Shown: positions 26,136 to 34,096 of the stretch, piece by piece
How the letters are laid out: each line of letters begins with the position of its first letter
Numbering within the stretch: position 1 is the first letter of the stretch
Source: Exiguobacterium sp. BMC-KP
GTDB taxonomy: Bacteria > Bacillota > Bacilli > Exiguobacteriales > Exiguobacteriaceae
Direction of reading: 5' to 3'
Assembly: GCF_001275385.1 (NCBI RefSeq)
Contig: NZ_LGIW01000015.1
Coordinates: 62,001 to 126,000, forward strand
DNA length: 64,000 bases
Position numbers and translations under genes: made by a program
Notes under the pieces: generated by a model
Database searches by the model: none
Seen by the model: only the letters and a program-made list of their open reading frames with translations
What the model was told of the DNA's origin: nothing

Positions 26136-26909
26136 ATGAAACGAGAAATGAATTATGTCGTCAAGGATCAGGTCGCAACACTCACCCTTGCTCGACCAAA
26201 ACAACTGAATGCCTTAACTTCGAACTTATTAGAAGAACTCGCAGACGCCTTAGAAGAAGCGAATCAGGATGAGGAAGTACGTGTCATCGTTCTGACCGGA
26301 GAAGGACGAGGCTTTTGTGCAGGGCAGGATTTAAAGACGGTTTCACCTGAACTTGATCACGGTGAATACCTCAAACAGTACTACCATCCGGTCGTCCGTG
26401 CGTTAGCTAAATCGAAAAAACCAACAATCGCTGCCATCAATGGCGTTGCAGCAGGAGCTGGTTTATCCTTAACGCTAGCTTGTGATTTTCGACTAGTCCA
26501 TGTGGAAGCAAAATTGTCGCTTGGTTTCATTAATATTGGTCTTGTCCCAGATGCAGGTGCGCCGTATTTCTTGCCTCGTCTAATTGGAGCCGCCAAAGCA
26601 ATGGAACTTGCGTTACTTGGGGACACGATTTCAGCAGACGAAGCCGTTTCGCTCAATCTTGCGACACGTCGCATTGAAGCTGATCGCTTTGACGAGGAAG
26701 TCACGTTGTTTGCTCAATCGCTTGCTAATCGTCCGACGAAGGTGATTGGATATATTAAGCAACTTCAAGCAGCGAGCTATGAAAATAATTTAGAAGAGAT
26801 GCTTGCTCAAGAAATCATCTACCAGTCACGTGCAGGAAAGACAGAAGATCATCGCCATGCGGTCGAATCGTTCATTGAAAAAAAGCGACCTGTTTTTGTC
26901 GGACGATGA
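26136..26909 (+). CDS. Enoyl-CoA hydratase/isomerase family protein (PaaG-like)
   Basis: A 257-residue crotonase-fold enzyme. Oxyanion-hole segments GRGFCAGQDLK and INGVAAGAGLSL are present. The catalytic position in INIGLVPDAGAP is Asp, as in PaaG-type isomerases, not the Glu of classic hydratases, so an enoyl-CoA isomerase is more likely than a hydratase. It stands alone with its own terminator; a FadR-like box upstream suggests induction by fatty acids and a role in beta-oxidation rather than phenylacetate breakdown. No other paa or fad genes are near. Confidence 0.85.
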   Translation: MKREMNYVVKDQVATLTLARPKQLNALTSNLLEELADALEEANQDEEVRVIVLTGEGRGFCAGQDLKTVSPELDHGEYLKQYYHPVVRALAKSKKPTIAAINGVAAGAGLSLTLACDFRLVHVEAKLSLGFINIGLVPDAGAPYFLPRLIGAAKAMELALLGDTISADEAVSLNLATRRIEADRFDEEVTLFAQSLANRPTKVIGYIKQLQAASYENNLEEMLAQEIIYQSRAGKTEDHRHAVESFIEKKRPVFVGR

Positions 26910-26930
26910 ATTGAAAAACATATATAGAAG

Positions 26931-26967
26931 AAAGACGTCGGAAACGCACATGCGCCGACGTCTTTTT
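26931..26967. terminator. Bidirectional terminator
   Basis: AAAGACGTCGG (26931-26941) pairs with CCGACGTCTTT (26955-26965), with T tracts on both strands, between the convergent crotonase and antiporter genes. It overlaps the antiporter stop codon (26966-26968) by two bases. Confidence 0.85.
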
Positions 26968-28117
26968 AATTCAATTTCTTTTTGATTTTTCGTGCAGTCG
27001 CATGTGTACGATTCGTCAATCCCGTAGAGATACGGAATAGTAGAATTCCGAGAAAAGCGGAAACGAAAATATATATCCCGGTCAACGTCACGAATGCGCC
27101 ACTAGCGAGTGTAATGAAGAGAATTGAAAATTCACCCCGTGGTCCAAGACAAAAGCCTGATTCGATCGCATGATAATTGGATAAACCAAAGGACCTTCCG
27201 CCGAGGTAACCGACTAAGAATTTAGAGACGACTCCCCAAATGACAAGAGCAAAGAAAAAGAAATCAATCGGTAATCCCTCAGTTAACTCGAAGGACATTC
27301 CGAACGTGATAAAGAACAATGGTAATAATAAGTCTTGGAACGGAGTGACTAGCCGTTTAAGATAACGCGTCTCATCCAGTTCGGTTAGCAGAATACCGAT
27401 GATGAAGGCACCGAGTACTTCCGATAGACCAAATAAGATTCCAATTCCAGAAAACAATAAGATCAAGCCGATGATCCCGATCCCAGCATCGGGATGTCGA
27501 TAGAGGGAGTCGACTAACCGCCCACGTCTTCGGATAAACAACGTCATGATCATCAGAGCAATGAAGAAGAAGGCGAACCCGAGAAAGATGATACTGATTT
27601 TGGCAACTGAGAACGTCGCAGTCCCTAAAACGAACGGTGCCGTCGTCAGTAGGATTGGTGCCATCAAATCTTCGAAGACGAGTAAGGACAGCACGAAGCG
27701 ATTCACGTCTTGGTGTTTATCTGGTTCACGGTCGAGCAGCCGAGCAGAAATCGAAGAACTCGTCGCATACAAGACACAGCCGATCAAAAACGATTCGGCG
27801 ACTGAAAAGCCAAACGATAGGGTCAACAGGATTGTTCCACCAAACGAAAGTAGAATATCGATGACTCCCGCTTTCCAAATGGAACGGAGCTGAATCAGCA
27901 AGTCCGCCACTGAAAATTTTAGACCGAGTAAAAAGAATAAGACGATGATTCCTGCTTCACCACCGAGCTTTAGCTCTTCTGGTGGATCATAGTAAAATCC
28001 GAGAACGATACCAATCAGGATGAAGGCAAGAATGCTGGGAACATGGAAACGCTCACTTAAATAACTAATACTAAACAAGCCGATCAGAATTAAACCGGCG
28101 TAAAAGAAAATTTCCAT
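26966..28117 (-). CDS. CPA2-family cation:proton antiporter (KefB/YhaU-like)
   Basis: A 383-residue membrane protein of the monovalent cation:proton antiporter-2 family. It has about 12 spans, with VPSILAFILIGIVLGF, GIIVLFFLLGLKFS and a LGAFIIGILLTE segment typical of the family, and LGPRGEFSILFITLASG near the C-terminus. There is no TrkA-N or TrkA-C domain, and no separate TrkA-C gene (as yhaT for YhaU in B. subtilis) next to it. It would exchange K+ or Na+ for H+ in pH or osmotic control. Transcribed alone. Confidence 0.88.
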   Translation of the reverse strand: MEIFFYAGLILIGLFSISYLSERFHVPSILAFILIGIVLGFYYDPPEELKLGGEAGIIVLFFLLGLKFSVADLLIQLRSIWKAGVIDILLSFGGTILLTLSFGFSVAESFLIGCVLYATSSSISARLLDREPDKHQDVNRFVLSLLVFEDLMAPILLTTAPFVLGTATFSVAKISIIFLGFAFFFIALMIMTLFIRRRGRLVDSLYRHPDAGIGIIGLILLFSGIGILFGLSEVLGAFIIGILLTELDETRYLKRLVTPFQDLLLPLFFITFGMSFELTEGLPIDFFFFALVIWGVVSKFLVGYLGGRSFGLSNYHAIESGFCLGPRGEFSILFITLASGAFVTLTGIYIFVSAFLGILLFRISTGLTNRTHATARKIKKKLN

Positions 28118-28197
28118 GGAGGATGTCCTCCTTTCTGTACCCTATACCCTAATTCACTGACATTCATTAACTCGTTTCTATCCTAGAGAACGGATAC

Positions 28198-28254
28198 AGA
28201 AAAAACCTGGACACAAAACTTCTATATTAGAAGGTAAGTGTACAGGCTTTTAGA
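28198..28254 (-). terminator. Terminator of the GH13 gene
   Basis: An imperfect long stem (AAAAGCCTGTACAC with GTGTCCAGGTTTTTT on the reverse strand), containing an inner ACTTCT/AGAAGGT pairing, ends in a T run. Confidence 0.7.
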
Positions 28255-28257
28255 TGG

Positions 28258-30045
28258 TTATAAGACTTGAACAATCGTTCCTGAATACGCAGGGAGAGAG
28301 ACATCAAGCGTCTGCTGATGTAAATTCGTTAATAAGTCGAGTCCACGACCGGCTTGTGGGGCAGTCAAGGAAACGGCAACATCTGAATTGTTAAAGTAGA
28401 TGTAATACAATCCGTCCTGACTCATGCGGCGCATGATGATTGTATTTGTCTCGTCATTAGCATGAACAAACGAGATATGCCCTTGATTCGCAAGCGTCTT
28501 ATGTTGCTTGCGAAGCTGTAATAAATGTCGCGTATAGGCAAACAATTCTTGATCCTGATCCTCAGGATCCCATGGCATACATTTTCGACATCCCGGATCT
28601 TGATCTCCATCCAGACCAATCTCATCACCATAGTAAACGACCGGACTACCGGAGAATGTCAGCATCGAAAGTAATAAGAGACGTAACTTACTCTTATTAT
28701 TCCCTGCACGCGTCAATGCACGCGGTGTATCGTGAGAACCAATCAAATTAAAGGTCACTTCATTAACATTCATCGTGTTTGAGAACAACACGTGTGACAT
28801 ATCATTCGCATACGAGGTTGCTTTAGTCTTATCTAATGCAAAGAAGTTCAAAGCAGCATTTGTAAATGGATAGTTCATGACAGCGTCAAATTGATCTCCA
28901 AGTAACCATTCCTGTGAATCGTGCCAAATTTCACCAAGGATATAGGTTTCAGGATTAACGTCTTTGACGACTTGGCGGAAGTCACGCCAGAACGCGTGAT
29001 CAACTTCATTGGCGACGTCGAGACGCCAACCGTCTATTCCAAATTCTTCGACCCAGTAGCGCGCGACATGGAGTAAGTATGACTTTACTTCATCGTTTTC
29101 GGTATTGAATTTCGGCATCTCAGGTACGAAAGCGAATGTATCATAATTTGGGAGTGGCTCGGTCACGAGCGGGAAGTCGCGCAGGTGGAACCATTCTTTA
29201 TAGGTGGAATGACTACCATGTTCACGGATATCAGCAAATGCTTTATGGTGGAAGCCGGCGTGATTGAAGACCGCGTCTAGCATGATTCGAATGCCATGTG
29301 CATGTAATAAATCAACCATTTCTTTGAATTTTTCCTTTGTGCCGAACTGTGGATCAATTTCTAAGTAATCAATCGTATCGTATTTATGATTCGACTTTGC
29401 TAAGAAGATTGGACAGAAGTAGATTCCGGTGATACCGAGCTCAACGAGGTAATCAATATGGTCGATGACACCTTGAAAGTCTCCACCAAATAGATTTGTC
29501 GTCGTCGGTTCGGTACTGTTCCATGGAAGCGTACCGGCTGGATCATTCGCAGTATCACCATTTGCAAAGCGATCTGGGAAAATTTGATACCAGACCGTAT
29601 TCTGGACCCAATCTGGTGCAGTAAATACATCGACTGCGTTAAGAAAAGGGACACAGAAATAGTATCCTGTATCATCGAGTGGTTTTTCATCGAACCAGCC
29701 ACGCTCCGTAAAGACTTGGCTGGTTGCACCGTCATGGAGGCGGAAACCGTACCGTAAACGACGAAACGGAGGAACAACATCGATGAACCAGTAATCGTAT
29801 AACTCATCTGAGCCACTACGCTTCATCGGTGTTTCAAATGTATTCCAGTAGTTTGATTTCGAAGGGTCAAAGTTCCAGTCGGCAGCATCTGGATTTTCAG
29901 TATGCCAATCATACGGATCACCCCAAATCAAATCGACGCGATCAACGTCATTTTTTTTCGTTTGTAGGCGGATGTGGATTGTTCGCTCATCGTACTTGTA
30001 GACGAATGGAGACATCGCACGGTGGAACACAGCTTCTTTGAACAT
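28258..30045 (-). CDS. Neopullulanase/cyclomaltodextrinase-type GH13 glycosidase
   Basis: A 595-residue intracellular GH13_20-type enzyme. The N-terminal about 125 residues look like the CBM34 domain of neopullulanase and maltogenic amylase, and the catalytic barrel has Asp343 (GWRLDVANEVDH), Glu372 (ILGEIWHD) and Asp439 (IGSHDTPRA). There is no signal peptide. It hydrolyses cyclodextrins, maltodextrins or pullulan to maltose and glucose, feeding the GH65 enzyme. ATG at 30045 is used (AAGGAG eight bases upstream) rather than GTG at 30054. Divergent from malE with operators between. Confidence 0.9.
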   Translation of the reverse strand: MFKEAVFHRAMSPFVYKYDERTIHIRLQTKKNDVDRVDLIWGDPYDWHTENPDAADWNFDPSKSNYWNTFETPMKRSGSDELYDYWFIDVVPPFRRLRYGFRLHDGATSQVFTERGWFDEKPLDDTGYYFCVPFLNAVDVFTAPDWVQNTVWYQIFPDRFANGDTANDPAGTLPWNSTEPTTTNLFGGDFQGVIDHIDYLVELGITGIYFCPIFLAKSNHKYDTIDYLEIDPQFGTKEKFKEMVDLLHAHGIRIMLDAVFNHAGFHHKAFADIREHGSHSTYKEWFHLRDFPLVTEPLPNYDTFAFVPEMPKFNTENDEVKSYLLHVARYWVEEFGIDGWRLDVANEVDHAFWRDFRQVVKDVNPETYILGEIWHDSQEWLLGDQFDAVMNYPFTNAALNFFALDKTKATSYANDMSHVLFSNTMNVNEVTFNLIGSHDTPRALTRAGNNKSKLRLLLLSMLTFSGSPVVYYGDEIGLDGDQDPGCRKCMPWDPEDQDQELFAYTRHLLQLRKQHKTLANQGHISFVHANDETNTIIMRRMSQDGLYYIYFNNSDVAVSLTAPQAGRGLDLLTNLHQQTLDVSLPAYSGTIVQVL

Positions 30046-30061
30046 GGCAGTCACTCCTTAA

Positions 30062-30075
30062 CGCAATCGCTTGCA
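30062..30075. promoter_or_regulatory. LacI-type operator near the GH13 start
   Basis: CGCAATCGCTTGCA resembles the TGCAAnCGnTTGCA palindromes elsewhere in the locus with one end base changed. It lies just upstream of the GH13 ribosome site, downstream of its promoter, where a repressor would block transcription. Confidence 0.5.
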
Positions 30076-30100
30076 TCGTATTGATTATGTCTTCGCTCTA

Positions 30101-30129
30101 AGAATAGTAAAGCGCTTTCTTAAAGTCAA
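30101..30129 (-). promoter_or_regulatory. Sigma-A promoter of the GH13 gene with cre-like site
   Basis: On the reverse strand TTGACT (30129-30124), a 17-base spacer and TATTCT (30106-30101). The spacer contains AAAGCGCTTT (core of a CcpA cre site), so glucose repression by CcpA is likely. Confidence 0.75.
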
Positions 30130-30177
30130 TTGCAATCCTATGAAATCAAGGATTCCTGATAAAAGTCGAGAGTATGA

Positions 30178-30191
30178 TGCAATCGTTTGCA
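30178..30191. promoter_or_regulatory. MalR-type operator
   Basis: TGCAATCGTTTGCA, within the longer palindrome GATGCA-N6-TGCATC (30176-30193). It is the exact reverse complement of the site at 36798-36811 before the GH65 gene, which supports a shared regulator, most simply the LacI-family protein encoded at 35656. It lies upstream of both promoters. Confidence 0.65.
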
Positions 30192-30214
30192 TCATGTTGT
30201 GCAAACATTAAAAA

Positions 30215-30228
30215 TGAAAACGTTTTCT
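30215..30228. promoter_or_regulatory. cre-like site
   Basis: TGAAAACGTTTTCT matches the CcpA cre pattern (TGWAANCGNTNWCA type) except at the last base. Position between the divergent promoters. Confidence 0.55.
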
Positions 30229-30322
30229 TTTTGCTCACTTATTCAAGATAGCATTTGATTCAAATAATGAATTCAGAAATAAAAAGTTTTTGAAATGTAA
30301 GAAAATAATTGATCAAAAGGTC

Positions 30323-30350
30323 TTGTCAAAAGGATTTTAGATTGTATAAT
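30323..30350 (+). promoter_or_regulatory. Sigma-A promoter of the malEFG operon
   Basis: TTGTCA (30323-30328), a 16-base spacer and TATAAT (30345-30350). About 145 bases of leader follow before malE, holding at least two operator-like palindromes. Confidence 0.75.
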
Positions 30351-30366
30351 AAAAATGTAAAGGTGA

Positions 30367-30380
30367 TGCAAACGTTTTCA
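30367..30380. promoter_or_regulatory. Operator/cre-like palindrome at start of mal transcript
   Basis: TGCAAACGTTTTCA starts about ten bases after the predicted transcription start, followed directly by ATAAAACGCTTACA. The first has features of both MalR (TGCAAACG) and cre (ACGTTTTCA) sites; binding here would block the promoter. A further TGCAAACGTTGTGCA lies at 30434-30448. Confidence 0.6.
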
Positions 30381-30494
30381 TAAAACGCTTACAACCTCTC
30401 GGTTGTTATCATGAGAAAATGGTTGTGCCTTTATGCAAACGTTGTGCATTAAAACTTATCATTTATAAGTTAACTTGGGGAGGAAATTTCAATC

Positions 30495-31757
30495 ATGGAA
30501 ATGAAAAAATTCGTAGCAGGTCTTTCTGTATCTGTCATGGCAATCGGTGCTCTTGCAGCATGTGGCGGTGGATCAGATTCTGATTCTTCATCTTCAGAAT
30601 CAGGTAGCAAAAAACCATCTAAAATCGTCGTTTGGGAAGATACTGATAAAGCTGAAACGACAAAAGCGGCAGCAAAAGCATTTGAAGAAAAAGAAGGCGT
30701 GAAAGTCGAAGTCAAAGAAGTCAAAATGACGGATCAGCAGAAGAAAGTAGCACTTGACGGACCAGCAGGTAAAGGACCAGATATCATGCTTCTTCCACAC
30801 GATCAGATTGGTACAGTCGTCGACCAAGGGTTGATCGCTGAACTTAAAGATGGTGAAAAAGCACTTGACCCGTTCATTGATACAGCGAAATCAGCAGTTA
30901 CGTTTGACGGTAAAGTCTACGGATATCCAAAAGCAATTGAAACACCAATCCTCCTTTTCAATAAAGATGAACTAAAAGAAGCGCCAACTTCAATGGATGA
31001 CTTATACAAACTGTCTACTGAAAAGAAAAAAGACGGTCAGTACGGTTTCCTCGCACTTTGGGATAACTTCTACTTCGCACACGGTCCAATTGGTGGATAC
31101 GGTGGTTATGTCTTCAAAGACAACGGTGGTAAATTGGATCCAGCGGATATCGGCTTGAATAATAAAGGTGCAGTCGAAGGAATGGATTACATCGGTAAAT
31201 GGTACAAAGAAGGTCTCTTCCCGAAAGGGCTTATCGGTGGTGGCGGTGGTCAAGCTATGGACCAACTCTTCGGCGATAAAAAAGCTGCAGCTGTTATGAA
31301 CGGTCCTTGGGCTGTCGCAGGGTACAAAGAAAAAGGCATCAACCTTGGAGCGTCTGAGCTTCCGAAACTTCCTAACGGTGAGCCAATCAAAACATTCGTT
31401 GGTGTAAAAACGTACGCGATTTCTGCATACTCGGAAAATGCAGAGTGGGCTGAGAAGTTCTTAACTTCACTTACTGGTAAAGACAATGCGAAAGCAATGT
31501 TTGAGAAATACAACGAGATCCCACCAGTTACTGAGCTCCAAGAAGATGCAGCAATCAAAGATAACGAAGTTGCAGCAGCAGTCTTCGCACAAGCGAAAAA
31601 CGGTGTACCAATGCCGAACATCGCTGAAATGGGTCAAGTTTGGGAGCCAATGGCAGCAGCACTCCAGCTTGTTGCAACGAACAAACAAGACGCACAAAAA
31701 TCAGCTGATGACGCTGTGAAACAAATCAAGCAACAAATCGAAGCAAACAATCAATAA
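30495..31757 (+). CDS. malE: Maltodextrin-binding lipoprotein of ABC importer
   Basis: A 420-residue extracellular solute-binding protein (family 1). A short signal peptide ends in a lipobox LAAC with the lipidated Cys at residue 23, followed by a Ser/Asp/Gly linker. The mature part has KIVVWEDTDKAE, KKVALDGPAGKGPDIMLLPHDQIG and NGPWAVAGYKEKGI, all typical of maltose/maltodextrin binders such as MdxE. It delivers oligosaccharides to the two permeases encoded downstream. No ATPase gene is present in the locus, so a shared MsmX-type ATPase is presumed. Confidence 0.92.
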   Translation: MEMKKFVAGLSVSVMAIGALAACGGGSDSDSSSSESGSKKPSKIVVWEDTDKAETTKAAAKAFEEKEGVKVEVKEVKMTDQQKKVALDGPAGKGPDIMLLPHDQIGTVVDQGLIAELKDGEKALDPFIDTAKSAVTFDGKVYGYPKAIETPILLFNKDELKEAPTSMDDLYKLSTEKKKDGQYGFLALWDNFYFAHGPIGGYGGYVFKDNGGKLDPADIGLNNKGAVEGMDYIGKWYKEGLFPKGLIGGGGGQAMDQLFGDKKAAAVMNGPWAVAGYKEKGINLGASELPKLPNGEPIKTFVGVKTYAISAYSENAEWAEKFLTSLTGKDNAKAMFEKYNEIPPVTELQEDAAIKDNEVAAAVFAQAKNGVPMPNIAEMGQVWEPMAAALQLVATNKQDAQKSADDAVKQIKQQIEANNQ

Positions 31758-31798
31758 GCGTAAGTGGAACGCGTGAATCCATGACAAAGAGATAAAGA

Positions 31799-31822
31799 GA
31801 GGGGGATCTTGGATTCCCCCTC
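31799..31822 (+). other. Stem-loop between malE and malF
   Basis: GAGGGGGA (31799-31806) pairs with TCCCCCTC (31815-31822) around an 8-base loop, with only a weak T tail. Such intergenic hairpins after binding-protein genes often stabilise or partly terminate the message so that more binding protein than permease is made; that role is inferred. Confidence 0.6.
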
Positions 31823-31883
31823 ATCTTTATGGTTGGAAGAGAAGCCTGAGGTCAGACATGACCTTTGGAAAGGAGAACGGACG

Positions 31884-33239
31884 ATGGCTGCGATTGCAAC
31901 ACCACACCCGACGAATCCAACGCCTGAAAAAAAGACGAACCACCGCACGATTGCGGCGCTGATGTCGATCATTCCAGGAGTGGGACAACTATACAATAAA
32001 CAATTCCTTAAAGGCGCGACATTTTTTGTCGTTGTACTTTCATATTTCCTCGTCAATTTTGAATTGTTCTTTAAAGGAGCCGGAAATGGTCCTGGCGATC
32101 GCGGAGCGATCTGGGGCTTGATTACACTCGGTGAGGTACCAGGCGTAAGAGGGGATCACTCGATCTTTCTAATGGTCGAGGGCATCATTGCCTTGATTTT
32201 ACTTATCTTTGGTATCGCCATTTACGTCTGGAACTTTATCGATGCGTATCGAATCGGTAAGTTACGTGATATGAACCTTGAAGTACCTTCTTTGAAAATG
32301 CAACTTCGCAACTTCCGCGATAACGGATTCCCATACGCGATGTTGATTCCTTCGTTAGTACTTTTAGTGTTCACGGTCGTCTTACCGTTGATTTTTACTT
32401 TCTTGATTGCCTTTACGAACTATAAATTTAACAACTCACCACCAGCGAAGTTGGTCGAATGGATTGGGATTCAAAACTTCCTGAACATTTTTACGGTCGA
32501 TATTTTCCGTGATACGTTCGTCAGTGTTCTTGGTTGGACGCTTGTCTGGACTGTCGCTTCAACGACAGGAGTCATCGCAATCGGGATTGGACTTGCTGTC
32601 TTACTGAACCAAAAAGGACTCAAAGGAAAACGATTCTTCCGTTCAATCTTGATTCTTTCATGGGCAGTACCAGCCTTCATCACGATCTTGATCTTCCGCT
32701 CGATGTTCAATGAAACATTTGGTGTCTTCAATACGACGTTACTACCAGCAATTGGTCTTAATAATGGTATTGATTGGATGACGGATCCGACCTATACGAA
32801 GCTTGCCTTGATCGGAATTCAGTGGTGGTTAGGATTCCCGTACATCATGACGTTGACAACAGGTATCTTACAGTCGATTCCAGAGGATCTCTATGAAGCT
32901 GCTACGATCGATGGCGCTACATCAGGTGAAAAATTCCGCTTGATTACATTGCCGATGATTTTGTTTGCAACGGCACCGATTTTGATCACGCAGTATACGT
33001 TTAACTTCAATAACTTCAATATCATCTATCTTTTCAACAACGGTGGACCTGCAGTACCAGGTCAATCGGCAGGTGGAACGGATATCTTGATTTCATGGAT
33101 TTACAAATTGTCACTTGGCTCCAATCCACAGTATGGATTTGCAGCAGCTATCACGCTTGTGTTGTCGTTCTTCATCATGACGATTGCCGTCATTCAGTTC
33201 AAGCGTTCAAAATCATTCAAAGATGAGGATATGATCTAA
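31884..33239 (+). CDS. malF: Maltodextrin ABC transporter permease MalF
   Basis: A 451-residue permease. A long N-terminal region with extra spans precedes the transport domain, which has the EAA loop motif (EAATIDGATSGEKFRLITLPM) that docks the ATPase. Eight spans in all. ATG at 31884 is chosen for its AAAGGAG eight bases upstream; the frame is open 25 codons further back. Ends one base before malG. The KQFLKGATFF segment near the N-terminus is a common feature of Firmicutes MdxF proteins. Confidence 0.9.
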   Translation: MAAIATPHPTNPTPEKKTNHRTIAALMSIIPGVGQLYNKQFLKGATFFVVVLSYFLVNFELFFKGAGNGPGDRGAIWGLITLGEVPGVRGDHSIFLMVEGIIALILLIFGIAIYVWNFIDAYRIGKLRDMNLEVPSLKMQLRNFRDNGFPYAMLIPSLVLLVFTVVLPLIFTFLIAFTNYKFNNSPPAKLVEWIGIQNFLNIFTVDIFRDTFVSVLGWTLVWTVASTTGVIAIGIGLAVLLNQKGLKGKRFFRSILILSWAVPAFITILIFRSMFNETFGVFNTTLLPAIGLNNGIDWMTDPTYTKLALIGIQWWLGFPYIMTLTTGILQSIPEDLYEAATIDGATSGEKFRLITLPMILFATAPILITQYTFNFNNFNIIYLFNNGGPAVPGQSAGGTDILISWIYKLSLGSNPQYGFAAAITLVLSFFIMTIAVIQFKRSKSFKDEDMI

Positions 33240-33240
33240 T

Positions 33241-34074
33241 ATGAGAAAACAAAACCGAATCAATATGGCGTTGTCATATCTCATTTTGACGATCGCCTCC
33301 ATCATTATCGTCTATCCACTTCTTTGGGTTGTGGGTACTTCACTCAACCCAGGGAAAAGTATTACATCGGATATCTTCCCAAGTAATCCGACATTGATTC
33401 ACTACTTTGATTTATTTGATCCGTCGAAAACGGATTATAGCATGTGGTACTTGAATACGATTAAAATCGCTGTCATCACGATGGTCGTTTCTGTCGCTTT
33501 GATCACGTTAACGGGATACATTTTTTCACGTTACCGTTTCGTCGGTCGGAAAAACTCACTGATTCTGTTCCTCGTCTTGCAAATGGTACCGCAATTCGTT
33601 GCGATCATTGCGATCTATGTCCTGCTTAATATGTTAGAATTGTTTGATACGCATCTGGCGCTTATTTTGCTCTATTCAGGTGGCGCGATTCCAATGAATA
33701 CGTATCTTGCAAAAGGATATTTCGATACGATTCCAAAAGAACTTGATGAGGCAGCACGGATGGATGGTGCCGGTCACTTACGAATCTTTTGGCAAATCAT
33801 CTTACCGCTCGCAAAACCGATGGTCGCCGTCATCGCGTTATTCAACTTCATGGCACCATTCAACGACTTCATCTTAGCATCGCTTGTTCTGCGTTCTCCT
33901 GAGAAACAGACGCTTGCGGTCGGGTTGTACAACATGGTGTCGGAGCAGTTCGACAATAACTTTACGTTATTCGCGGCAGGTGCCGTATTATCAGCAGTTC
34001 CAATCGTTCTTCTCTTCTTCGCATTCCAGCGTTTCTTCGTATCTGGTTTGACAGCTGGTGGAACGAAAGGATAA
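33241..34074 (+). CDS. malG: Maltodextrin ABC transporter permease MalG
   Basis: A 277-residue permease with six spans and the EAA loop (LDEAARMDGAGHLRIFWQIILP). Forms the heteromeric channel with MalF. The start is one base after the malF stop, with AGGATATG as a weak ribosome site, so translation is probably coupled. Followed 22 bases later by the amylase gene. Confidence 0.92.
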   Translation: MRKQNRINMALSYLILTIASIIIVYPLLWVVGTSLNPGKSITSDIFPSNPTLIHYFDLFDPSKTDYSMWYLNTIKIAVITMVVSVALITLTGYIFSRYRFVGRKNSLILFLVLQMVPQFVAIIAIYVLLNMLELFDTHLALILLYSGGAIPMNTYLAKGYFDTIPKELDEAARMDGAGHLRIFWQIILPLAKPMVAVIALFNFMAPFNDFILASLVLRSPEKQTLAVGLYNMVSEQFDNNFTLFAAGAVLSAVPIVLLFFAFQRFFVSGLTAGGTKG

Positions 34075-34096
34075 TCATAAGGGGGAAATCAGCGGC

